Source of the DNA: a virus
Virus record (IMG/VR): IMGVR_UViG_3300038855_000035
Location: 1 to 41,864 of that record
Strand: one strand, 5' to 3'
DNA length: 41,864 bases
Positions 37,901 through 41,864 of this stretch are shown here, one piece after another. The stretch's first letter is position 1. The number at the start of each line of letters is the position of its first letter. The translations under genes were made by a program, and so were the position numbers. Under the pieces are notes generated by a model, which ran no database searches, was not told the DNA's origin, and was given only the letters and a program-made list of their open reading frames with translations.

Positions 37901-38202
37901 CTACCAATTTTTAAATATCCATATCTATCGGGAAATCCCTGAGTAGAGTTAACTGCAATTGTTTTATCAAATGCATCAACAGCTCCATCTAAATTCGTAG
38001 AAGTTACAAGATTTTTCTGACGAAATGAATCATTCTTAATATATTGATCTATATTTTCAGCAATATCAACAGGACCACCTTGGAATTCCTGTGATTTATA
38101 ATACTGCTCTAAAAATTCTCCAAATAATGGAGATTCACTTCTAATCTGTTCCGGTATCTGTTGACTTACAACAGAGTAGGTTTTAGCTCTTGTTTCTATC
38201 AT
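25978..38202 (-). CDS. gp7: Giant gp7-like baseplate wedge protein (4074 residues)
   Basis: The gene occupies 12.2 kb as one open frame in the gp7 position between gp6 and gp8. By-eye comparison with remembered T4 gp7 (1032 residues) finds two matching blocks. Block A, near residues 195-265: KDLYVTKGTDDSFEILFRAL followed by YGSKAVIV and LKGQTLYQ (T4 YDFYSTKGIEASYKFLFKVL, LVGQTIY). Block B, near residue 2480: DYYQAFAYSIKSPIQYSSWK followed by DVVSEIVHTSGF (T4 RSYYVMKIKSNLPSSRWKSD, VIRFVHPVGF). In T4 the blocks are about 100 residues apart; here about 2,200. The intervening and C-terminal parts contain about 15 GxGY repeats, about seven TGDxVxY modules, a YHYH-type domain near 1270-1410 and two FTIT/GP-GV modules. 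The start overlaps the gp6 stop (TAATG). gp7 anchors the wedge in T4; the added mass is probably exposed on the virion. Confidence 0.88.
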   Translation of the reverse strand: MIETRAKTYSVVSQQIPEQIRSESPLFGEFLEQYYKSQEFQGGPVDIAENIDQYIKNDSFRQKNLVTSTNLDGAVDAFDKTIAVNSTQGFPDRYGYLKIGSEIITYENKDKRQFFNCKRGFSAITSLFTSTEEDKVTFSTSSSASHADDAVVTNLSNLFLIEFFRKYKSLYVPGLEDRSFVSGLDQSLFSKQAKDLYVTKGTDDSFEILFRALYGSKAVIVKPFEQTIKPSDADYRITEDLVVVSLDGDPYSLKGQTLYQDKVDGVLNYSYGSIADIISYNRSGNTYYQISLDAGSDKDISESGSIYGKFSVTPTTRTVTDEIASVNTLYVDSTIGFPPSGTLIITVDEAEYTVTYTSKTTNQFLGLSGNTAAITKNSLIRLESSVYGYDNDGNKITVRITGVVSDFMIPGLSKQMVAGDSIDVQNLGTLKDKDKTFTEWVYNVTNRFNIDKIEDIGNGNIKITCPEVHLLFLGDIVSLINQSTQSLTQGNVIDIPSNKIAILSGLGAIDLGVTYKARKELIRAEILPAVKQPTYKFSANVQNAYDLNVVGIVSGVPYAGPYHTHNGMKMVGPKHTEVPHDFIEGESEHQTYITSPSIPYYINQQLNADLRGIDIKFAATFAGDTISTSRTHDFKTGDEVYYVPGTTQTSTLVDGVVSTSTTTLPLSPLTEGTYYAQKIDDQSFKLAYSRANIDVGKFITVTGNSAGITTHTFASRLQNKAIDSQRLVRRLTKPVFDSPGKDFTTTPGEKTGIFVNGVELANYKSRDGIYYGPLDEILVTEGGSGHDVINPPELLITDAAGVGATGHVNVKGSFERIDITYPGFDYLEQPQIKISGGNGKGATAEAKMRQGIHAPTLDVSVGINTSTNTVGFTTYHLFNNGERVFYRQNKGGAVGTGTTSLGDGAIYFVGLVDNTNIRLHSNFEDAIAGISTIDLSDKGSGTQKFESVKKKNVVDRIFVTNPGSGYENKKRTVITTGISTSNHSINIKNHGYENGEILTYSSTGSVIGGLNANNQYKVLVVDNNNFRLANAGVGGTLTSDYDNDIYVNLTSVGVGTHIFNYQPISVSISGEIGINTALGDYHATMIPVVRGSITSVDLTQNGTGYGNSSIISYNRPPNIDFLSGSGAELRPIVKDGSIEQVIVTRGGSGYNAPPEIITSGIGTYAALTPVITDGVVTSVNVVSGGVGFVTDRSFLSIETALNAGGRAPVVDPRIKRWELDNVNRFRTKIKLDDGFMENSTADYGSQFTHLYAPRKLREMLPSLKLNGEKDYGTYDLEYENAEEVSDNHSPIIGFAYDGNPIYGPYGFDRIDGGVIRRLIPGYELNATRQLGPSVGDWPLGSFTNDYTFTNKGDLDKYNGRFCKTPDYPEGTYAYFATIDNSSQQDQTFDKYFTPVFPYVIGESFKSKPDSFNFSPDSITDKIDLDKGGYVRNIYPYKLSFTASDYEYVSRPDKTIDEFASVVYAEPGRIESVFIEDGGYNYKVGDRVVFDNSGSGGVNASSKVTKVAGKNIVKIASSIIKKEDVTFEILQDKKSVLARTQQPHDFKNGDYVSVSGISSQSIINLDGVYNIGVTTALFKVATAIGNTSATGIVTYIPINGDVGVLNVDDVIGISTEQLFVINVDTFNSRVRVIREYGGTVGTAYTAGTIIEEKPRGLTINVGVNTDSDIKIQKSTYFDPSEVVGVGTTSGVGINSTISITAPGLASTDIAIPYRSIYLPNHKFTTGQSLTYSSGGGTVVSVSTNGISNFNLPTQVYSIKLGQNLIGLTTMPVGVGSEGTYVGVASTAAIQLYFHNVGAGVTHSLTTTDTQLTGILEKVVVTATATTAHGLGVGDTVFLDVLPGITSSYNIKYSNYNRKVTVGLATFLQSNVSTTNDTISIVNHGFNTGDQVIYESTSVVSGLTTSGTYYVIKDNSDTIKLASNYYNATIQYPEHISLASTGGAVLHSLLPVNPLINLTRGQKLEFNVADSSLSNVSGGTTYSAFSVKFFRDKDFKHEYLTATPDQFDVTSSGNVGITGGRVFLQTNARTPEFLYYSLKPVNPDRITTVQSEIITDKKVKNYNTIKLVDSLYDGEFKISSMGSTTFTFNVPNEPESSVYTDVLSDISYETTSAGALGGIADIKVTNRGFGYHTIPGISTIRRSYIGTAATTYGDGCVLRVESNSIGQVKSTQIDNPGFEFPYDQTLRPTGALPSLFKVDRYRSLDHIGLSSGGHNYSTPPKVIVKDRVSDQIITEVEVKTEVSGSVGVSSVNIVNNTKRLQDPYPTIIPIHNSNGVGIETIGFTTSTATVELTLDTDFSTGMDFPFAVGDKVLVEGVGIATTGFGYNSSEYNYNLFTLNSVTPNLGGANPKVTFILENDNPGEFNPDASSGRVVPEKHFPGFIPVTRKGDFSIKEKITQKTLTGTKTGTVVGWNRNNNTLRIATSDVFESGKEIEGDSSNQVGFIQSIERFDSTFDVGPLVEQKKGFHEVTGFLNDSRQRIHDNDYYQAFAYSIKSPIQYSSWKDVVSEIVHTSGFKKFSDMELESFEGRPKDADEQGDGSYGTGGIGFPNAGIGAAAANAASGQEVSVKVDLISVTDVDTLLDYDNASELTVEVAGVSTENQITVSKQIVLENRILTNYEEARTNRVLSIDDIGDDFHSVPRTDPFQKFDSITKDKFTSHRYFYNIKDTRYNGENQCGFVNVITDGTYAYLNQYSVDSQGQLGTFDYVFSGAYANFNFYPTKYELNNYVIDFISVDFNKMPGIGTGAITGTGSTSVGDLVTISGFTTTTAIGGGTTIWQAKASNSAANKLIVEVTADAHGISTHMLTEVNVIPGSNNASTGFVDYAPLATGGFIGTFGVQTSGLTNLNFYPSSGITTNCGVKVIDYQLNKGVTGVGTTSMVESLMGSFYTSITASGTPGENKICGFTSTEYEGAYWIVSIEDTTNSKSALQEVLTIQATDGSVTQMYETHYGEILSYDDGNSTMDVGLGTVGAGFSGSEFCLYYTPNANIATKVRVFGQAVEDQRTEVGINTIPIGINGIGQLRNGEGNYTGTLSVVKRSFDLTHRNRPIFYKFWSPDTDTTVVDKNANTIQFADHFMVTGEKLTYKYDGTGIQTSGGTIPSTVYAVKVSEDLIKLAPTASDALATPATVLDFTTVGAGASHSFTQDKQNTKALVALDNNIQSPIVSTGVTVGLTSTMSANQINCQITGIGSMVASDLIKIDEEFMRVKSTGYQLADQLLVDRGWLGSDKGIHTSGAVVTKYSGNYTIIDNAINFVEPPYGEEGYAGLSTRSTFQGRVFVRSAESDDSVAYENNYLFDSLSKDFTGIAKTFTITQDESNITGFSTNNGIVLLNEIFQGPGVDYSISVGAGGTTTKIAFTGTGSSVAADLNVGTLPRGGVLVNVGSSEGMGYQPLVAAGGTAVISAAGTVSSVSIANSGSGYRIGIQTVYVGVGTSGAAGYPNRTAIGTAIVDSGYITSINVTSPGTGFTFTNPPKVWIDAPTGYENIPLVAAGGSTTTGVNATVDITVGLGNSVTQFTLNNTGRNYDVGDVLTVPANTANFAGIPTTGTPANFKDFQIIVESVHDDKFTGWTFGKLEVLDNFSSFFNGVTKSFTITKDGVPVSLISAKGSPIRIQDNLIIFINDILQDPGVSYKFRGGSVIDFLEAPKEGDILKAYYFKGSAIDSVFVDTIETIKKGDIVRLRDEATRSSTFGLEQTGRIVSGIQTADTFKTVQYFGPGITTDTAFERPITWTKQRDDIVVDGVYVGKGRIINESAITPVTRIIQNVGIGSTTIFVQSIRPLFNDKQENYSGSSLNLVINDENADKVSAAATAIVSDTGTISLDLTASGLGYTAAPTVSISTYSGVIIGAAATATVSAAGTITGMTITNAGTGYTNTSIPMVLLGEPTGVADTLGTPVLTGDFGIIAGVAATTVGTAKTGLVLDLFTDMVMRNAARVGTAITLSQITAGDFFYLHNTSVGAGVTSYEDVNGTSAVGVGTTHLDNIYRCQAVEYGESVVIGIGTTGVQRVTVSVSSSEGFATPLMNNYFGNYSFGKLTGVTRDSDPHAFSVVTSNGITGLSTAPVIRRLRNIKRSY
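26590..27990 (-). repeat. GxGY repeats in the C-terminal part of gp7
   Basis: Five copies are seen in translation: IANSGSGYRIGIQTV (near 27985), VTSPGTGFTFTNPPKV (27835), LNNTGRNYDVGDVL (27655), LTASGLGYTAAPTVSI (26740) and ITNAGTGYTNTSIPMV (26620). They are degenerate at the DNA level. Confidence 0.8.
31580..31870 (-). repeat. Three GxGY-type repeats in the middle of gp7
   Basis: VTNRGFGYHTIPGIST (near 31850), IDNPGFEFPYDQTLRP (31705) and LSSGGHNYSTPPKVIV (31590) follow one another with spacing of 40 to 50 residues. Confidence 0.7.
33975..34400 (-). other. YHYH-type domain within gp7
   Basis: Within gp7 (residues about 1270-1410) the segment SPIIGFAYDGNPIYGPYGFD and, about 80 residues later, NGRFCKTPDYPEGTYAYF match the two hallmark blocks I remember for the YHYH domain (PF14240), known from marine bacterial secreted proteins and cyanophage structural proteins. 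Biochemical function is not known. Confidence 0.7.
34670..36320 (-). repeat. Alternating GxGY and TGDxVxY protein modules in the N-terminal third of gp7
   Basis: In translation, TGDxVxY-type modules lie near 36055-36315, 35365-35590 and 35015-35250. They alternate with GxGY repeats near 35885, 35745, 35340, 34920, 34785 and 34675. The copies are diverged, and no long exact DNA repeat is apparent. Confidence 0.75.
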
Positions 38203-40280
38203 TAGTATGAATAGCTGCCGCTGGAAGTGTTACCTGTTACTTGCTCAGAATTAAATGTTGTAGAGGTTGTATAGGTTGTTGCATAAGATGTGTCAACTTC
38301 CTGTACCGTATTAGCCTCTGTTCCACTAACTGTTGAATATTGTGGAACTCCTCTAACTAAAGGAGATTCACGATCATCTCTTCCGTTAGGGAAACTAGAA
38401 CTAACGACGTAGTTAGAACCAGAAACGTCTGCGCCAGAAGAAATAGTGTCAGAAACCATAGTAACTAAACTGTTACTAGTATCTAGTTGCAAATAAAGAT
38501 CCTGTAATCCAATAACATCATAAGATTTTGGTGTTCCGCTAATTTCAATGACTGGTTGATCAGTACTGATTATAGTGGAATTAATAATGATAGCATTAAT
38601 TAATATCTCACCCCTTGTATACTCAATTGTACCAATATTATTTCTAATAATAGCAACTTGGTTAGAAGAAAGTAATTTAAAGAGAATTAATCTGCCTGTT
38701 TTTCTATCTGGATTTGGTATATCAGAGATATACACAGTTCCACTTATACCACTAACAGAAAAACCAGATGATTTAATATTATAACCATTTAATGAGTTTA
38801 CATTAAATGCATTACCATAACAAAGTTCATATGTTGCTAAATCTGATAAAGCAGGTCTCATATCTCTTCTCATCGCTAATCTAGTGATGTTTGAAGTGAT
38901 AGCAGTGTCAGTTTGATCAACTAAACGCATTGCCTTAGAGAACTTAAATCGCGCTCCAAAGGTATTCAATTCACTCGAACGAGCATATGTATTCAGAGTG
39001 CTTAATATCGAGGTTTTAAGGGCAGATACGCTATTTGTAGAGTTTTCATTATAATATGCACTAGTATCCATCTCAACATACAGATATTTAAGATCTATAA
39101 GTTGTGGAAGGATTCCAGCAACTGTATAACGCTTTAACTTGTTCTTAAGTTCGATTTTTTCAATTTGAGACAAATATTTACCATTTTTTGGTTTTATACT
39201 AATAAAGACTTTACCAAATTGTGGAGGACTAGTATCTTCACCTCCATAAACAGCAACTGACTCAGTATTTGTATAAATGTTGGTAATAATTGCTTTATAG
39301 TCGTCTGAAGTCACTGCACGGTTCTGTGCGGAATAAACTAAAGGCGCATATTTCTTAATTGAAGAAACTGATTCAATATCATCGCCATTTTCAGCAGCAT
39401 TGATAGTTGTTATGTCAGAAATTCCTTCTGTAATGACGACTCCGGAATTATCTACTATATTTCCACTGAAAGTAAAGGAATTTACGCCATTTGCGTCTTC
39501 TCCATTTGTTGAAATGTAATTTACAACAATATAATTAGAATCTTCGAGTTTTTTACCAAATTTACCATCTCCAAAAATTAATTCATACTTCTCATCAGCT
39601 GCTTCTTGTAAAAGGAAGATTAATGAGTTGTTATCTACGTCAATAATGTTATTTGATAACTTATAAATCGTTTTTAAATTAGTTGCATTGATATTTGGTG
39701 ATACTGCTACCTTAATTGTTGAAGTATCGATACCACTATTGGGTAAAATGAACTTTTCAATAGGAACACCATCTCCAGTCTCTCTATAAGTGAAAGTTTT
39801 TGACAAATATGAACCTTCGAAGATATCAACACCACTAAAAATTGCAATATTATCAACAACAGGTACAGTTATGTCATTCATAAGTGCAAAACTGTAATTT
39901 CTATTGTTATATGTATTCGAAACAGCTATAATTCCCGCTTTTAGTGTTAATGTTAGCGGTTGTGTGGCATAAGATGAGGTATCAACAAAGAATTCTACTA
40001 TTGCTTTTGATGCAGTCTTTGATCTTGGGGTATATCCAACGTTTCTAGCAAGTGCAGCGACATTTTCTCTTAAAGTTGCACTATCAATGAATACCTCATT
40101 AGCAATCATGTTGCTATTGTAGGCAGTAATGTAAGAATTATATGCTAAAGTGTCAATTAGGACCGACATGTTCGATCCTTCAAAGTCAAAATCAGTAAAA
40201 TTGGAATTCGCTCTCAAATAATCCTTTATTTGAGTCTTAATATCTTCAAAATCTAAATTTTGAAACTGTGTAAGAGGCAT
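38202..40280 (-). CDS. gp6: Baseplate wedge protein gp6
   Basis: The product has 692 residues (T4: 660). It belongs to the baseplate-J/gp6 family and forms the ring of dimers that holds the wedges together. The N-terminus is typical: TQFQNLDFEDIKTQIKDYLR followed by FDFEGSNMSVLIDTLAYNSY and ANEVFIDSATLRENVAALAR, as is YELIFGDGKFGKKLED in the middle and the SVSSIKKYAPLVYSAQNRAV block that marks the J-like fold. The C-terminal 60 residues are Ser/Thr-rich. It starts directly after the gp25 stop with no gap and ends in a TAATG overlap with gp7. Confidence 0.96.
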   Translation of the reverse strand: MPLTQFQNLDFEDIKTQIKDYLRANSNFTDFDFEGSNMSVLIDTLAYNSYITAYNSNMIANEVFIDSATLRENVAALARNVGYTPRSKTASKAIVEFFVDTSSYATQPLTLTLKAGIIAVSNTYNNRNYSFALMNDITVPVVDNIAIFSGVDIFEGSYLSKTFTYRETGDGVPIEKFILPNSGIDTSTIKVAVSPNINATNLKTIYKLSNNIIDVDNNSLIFLLQEAADEKYELIFGDGKFGKKLEDSNYIVVNYISTNGEDANGVNSFTFSGNIVDNSGVVITEGISDITTINAAENGDDIESVSSIKKYAPLVYSAQNRAVTSDDYKAIITNIYTNTESVAVYGGEDTSPPQFGKVFISIKPKNGKYLSQIEKIELKNKLKRYTVAGILPQLIDLKYLYVEMDTSAYYNENSTNSVSALKTSILSTLNTYARSSELNTFGARFKFSKAMRLVDQTDTAITSNITRLAMRRDMRPALSDLATYELCYGNAFNVNSLNGYNIKSSGFSVSGISGTVYISDIPNPDRKTGRLILFKLLSSNQVAIIRNNIGTIEYTRGEILINAIIINSTIISTDQPVIEISGTPKSYDVIGLQDLYLQLDTSNSLVTMVSDTISSGADVSGSNYVVSSSFPNGRDDRESPLVRGVPQYSTVSGTEANTVQEVDTSYATTYTTSTTFNSEQVTGNTSSGSYSY

Positions 40281-40682
40281 TTATCTTAATGATTCTAATA
40301 AGAAATTAACTTGTTGGGCAGGAACGTCAATTCCAACGATTTCATAAACAATTGTCACGTCATATGCGTGAGAATCATAGTATGGAGTAACTTGAACGTC
40401 CATTAATTGAACCCTAGGTTCAAAATTATCAATAGTATTACGTATTTCAGTAGCAATAATAGATGCTGAACCAACATCCATCAATTCAAAAAGACTTTCA
40501 CCTATTCGAGAACCCAAATTTGGATTAAATGGACGTTCTCTTAGGTGTGTTAACACTAAATTCTTCACTGCACGGGAAATTGCGCTCTCATTTTTCAGAG
40601 GAATCACGTCTCTAGTAATAGGATGAGGTTTAAATGACACTGAAATGTCTTTAAACCCACGTGATACACGCTGGACCGGCAT
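40281..40682 (-). CDS. gp25: Baseplate wedge protein gp25
   Basis: The product has 133 residues (T4: 132). It belongs to the gpW/gp25 family, historically called lysozyme-like, and joins gp6 and gp53 in the wedge core and starts sheath assembly. Hallmarks: SRGFKDISVSFKPHPITRDV at the N-terminus, the helix AISRAVKNLVLTHLRERPFN followed by PNLGSRIGESLFELMD, and a C-terminal beta-hairpin (YDVTIVYEIVGID). The gene is directly joined to gp6 and is preceded by a CTAAATA promoter core 19 bases upstream. Confidence 0.96.
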   Translation of the reverse strand: MPVQRVSRGFKDISVSFKPHPITRDVIPLKNESAISRAVKNLVLTHLRERPFNPNLGSRIGESLFELMDVGSASIIATEIRNTIDNFEPRVQLMDVQVTPYYDSHAYDVTIVYEIVGIDVPAQQVNFLLESLR

Positions 40683-40701
40683 TTATACTAAGATTTTCTT
40701 T

Positions 40702-40708
40702 TATTTAG
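40702..40708 (-). promoter_or_regulatory. Late promoter core upstream of gp25
   Basis: CTAAATA on the minus strand, sharing its TAA with the stop codon of the 71-residue gene, 19 bases before gp25. It probably starts the baseplate operon gp25-gp6-gp7. Confidence 0.65.
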
Positions 40709-40920
40709 ACGACTTTATCGGGATTCCACAGTTCTCCATCACCACTATCTACATCAAAAAGGTCATTTTCAGCTATATTAGCGTTAAATTTCTTCTTTTT
40801 GGGTGTTAATTCGTCAGCAACAATCTCACGAAGCATTTTTTCGTGTTGAATTGCGCCTAAATTGTCTAAAAAATCGTTTTGAGCTTCCATTCCCTGCATA
40901 TCGACTTTAGATGAAGTCAT
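40705..40920 (-). CDS. Small acidic hypothetical protein upstream of gp25
   Basis: The product has 71 residues: a helical N-terminal half (NDFLDNLGAIQHEKMLREIV), a basic KKKK patch near residue 42, and an acidic C-terminus (LFDVDSGDGELWNPDKVV). No membrane segment or known motif. It has its own GATAAATA promoter core upstream, and its stop codon is part of the gp25 promoter core. A late structural or assembly role is likely from context; family unknown to me. Confidence 0.75.
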   Translation of the reverse strand: MTSSKVDMQGMEAQNDFLDNLGAIQHEKMLREIVADELTPKKKKFNANIAENDLFDVDSGDGELWNPDKVV

Positions 40921-40938
40921 TAGAAATTTGCGTTTTTT

Positions 40939-40946
40939 TATTTATC
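40939..40946 (-). promoter_or_regulatory. Late promoter core downstream of pebS
   Basis: GATAAATA on the minus strand in the 30-base gap between pebS and the 71-residue gene, 18 bases before the latter. It separates the bilin reductase gene from the baseplate unit. Confidence 0.6.
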
Positions 40947-40950
40947 CAAT

Positions 40951-41583
40951 TTAACTATAAGAAAATAAAAATTCATTCACAAGTCGTTCCGATTTTTGCT
41001 TTCCAAACTTATTAGAAAGATACCCACCAACAGGATCAAGTTTAATCATATATGAATCAAAATCTTTATAAACACTAGTATCCATACCAGTAGGTTGCTT
41101 AAACTCTAACATATCAGCATAAATTTTCAAATACTTTTCAAACATATCAAGATGTTGATCAACCTCATCCATAGTACAATATGCTATGTAAATATTTTCA
41201 GAAAAGTGATTACCTGGTTCAAAAAACCTAACATCACCCTTACCTTTTGGCAATCCCTCTACACCAAATAAAAAATTCTCTGTTGGATGTTGAAAATCAA
41301 ATACTACAATAACTTTCTTATCAAAGAATCCCATGAGATCCATACCAAAACAGGGAAGATTACTTCCAGTCTTAGGATAGATGATGTTGTTGTAAATACA
41401 AGATTTTTCATTGTAAATTTCTACCTCTCTTGATTTAATAAAATATGGATGATTATACAATTCAGCAACAAGAGTAGTATCTTGGCTCTTCCAATAACCC
41501 CATCTTAACACCTTGTGCATTTCAGGAAAGGTTTTATTAAGAATTGCTTTATAACTTGACCAAAGATCCATTTCTGTACTCAC
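40951..41583 (-). CDS. pebS: Ferredoxin-dependent bilin reductase, phycoerythrobilin synthase (PebS) family
   Basis: The product has 210 residues from a GTG at 41581-41583; an ATG 12 bases downstream (MDLWSS) is an equally plausible start. It is strongly similar by eye to remembered P-SSM2 PebS (233 residues): IYPKTGSNLPCFGMDLM (PebS LYPKTGADLPCFGMDLM), KKVIVVFDFQHP, EPGNHFSENI, DEVDQHLD, and the C-terminus NEFLFSYS. PebS reduces biliverdin IX-alpha by four electrons, taken from ferredoxin, to phycoerythrobilin. Both family catalytic aspartates appear present: Asp82 in CFGMD (PebS Asp105) and Asp183 in KLDPVGGY (PebS Asp206). The related phage enzyme PcyX makes the same product and cannot be excluded. 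It starts inside the end of the preceding gene and sits just upstream of the baseplate genes; no heme oxygenase gene is in the window. Confidence 0.92.
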   Translation of the reverse strand: MSTEMDLWSSYKAILNKTFPEMHKVLRWGYWKSQDTTLVAELYNHPYFIKSREVEIYNEKSCIYNNIIYPKTGSNLPCFGMDLMGFFDKKVIVVFDFQHPTENFLFGVEGLPKGKGDVRFFEPGNHFSENIYIAYCTMDEVDQHLDMFEKYLKIYADMLEFKQPTGMDTSVYKDFDSYMIKLDPVGGYLSNKFGKQKSERLVNEFLFSYS

Positions 41584-41864
41584 AATCCACTAATTTACAA
41601 TTTCTTTCATCTTCGACGGAATATATCCTGTCAACGAGGTTTTCAAAGCGTCCAATTGATCGATAAAGACTAGAAGTTCCAGAATCTCCTGAGAGTCTGT
41701 AGAAAGCTTTCCAGGTATCTTCAGCGATATTATTAATAGCAACTTCAATAAGGTAACATCTGTTCCCCGCATAGTGAGTCTCCAAGAGCGAGCAACAAGA
41801 TTTAAAGTTACCAGGATGTGGTTTGATTCCAATAACATAGGTTGATTCATCATTTAACCACCAG
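41549..41864 (-). CDS. Unidentified protein, C-terminal part (5' end beyond window)
   Basis: The frame is open from the window edge (first full codon at 41861-41863, reading WWLNDESTYVIGIKPHPGNF) to TAA at 41549, giving 104 residues. The visible part has Cys residues in KSCCSLLE, GNRCYLIE, RNCKLVDC, then a short tail NGSLVKL. I do not recognise it. It overlaps pebS by 35 bases (23 if pebS starts at its ATG), so the two are likely cotranscribed. An alternative frame with an ATG at 41853 covers the same DNA, but its translation is Leu-rich and less protein-like. Confidence 0.65.
   Translation of the reverse strand, partial: WWLNDESTYVIGIKPHPGNFKSCCSLLETHYAGNRCYLIEVAINNIAEDTWKAFYRLSGDSGTSSLYRSIGRFENLVDRIYSVEDERNCKLVDCEYRNGSLVKL

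Noticed and set aside
41590-41853. 87-codon minus-strand frame starting MMNQPM near the window edge
   Set aside because: It competes with the frame that is open to the window edge (41549-41864), which has more natural composition; the Leu/Ile-rich translation looks like a shadow.

Overview
The window is one continuous late (virion) gene block of a T4-like myovirus. Every supported gene lies on the minus strand, so transcription runs from position 41864 toward 1. The DNA is visibly AT-rich, genes abut or overlap by 1 to 35 bases, and the order matches the T4/cyanophage late region: gp25, gp6, gp7, gp8, a DUF4815 structural protein, gp13, gp14, gp15, gp16, gp17, gp18, gp19, gp20, gp67-like, gp21, gp22, gp23. 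A phycoerythrobilin-synthase-type bilin reductase (PebS family) at the upstream end points to a phage of marine picocyanobacteria (Prochlorococcus or Synechococcus). I see no tRNA, insertion sequence, CRISPR array or integrase.

Layout in the direction of transcription. (1) 41864-40705: the 3' end of an unidentified gene, pebS, and a small acidic protein. (2) 40682-16502: baseplate genes gp25 and gp6, a 4074-residue gp7, gp8, a 2563-residue DUF4815 protein and a small coiled-coil protein. (3) 16512-12484: a small beta-rich virion protein, neck proteins gp13 and gp14, a small acidic protein, and tail terminator gp15. (4) 12481-8463: the two terminase subunits, separated by a five-gene cassette that includes three membrane proteins and a 42-codon micro-gene. 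(5) 8380-5511: tail sheath and tail tube. (6) 5451-1: portal, prohead core protein, an unrecognised beta-rich protein, prohead protease, scaffold, and the N-terminal two thirds of the major capsid protein, which runs off the window.

Regulation: T4-type late promoter cores (consensus NATAAATA or CTAAATA, all minus strand) precede nearly every transcription-unit head, typically 18 to 40 bases before a start codon. Several are built into the stop codon of the preceding gene. Many gene pairs also share TAATG, TGATG or ATGA junctions, which suggests translational coupling.

Most unusual features: the conserved core of gp7 appears to be split by about 2,000 residues of repeated beta-rich modules. 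The same few module families (a GxGY repeat, a 'TGD-V-Y...KLA' repeat, an 'IGxE...RGxxGT' repeat and a 'TG-SGA-W' repeat) recur in various combinations in five neck and baseplate proteins (gp7, gp8, gp14, gp15 and the DUF4815 protein). This looks like a module-shuffling system that enlarges tail and neck proteins relative to T4. Family comparisons to T4 and P-SSM2 proteins are from memory and by eye; none was computed.
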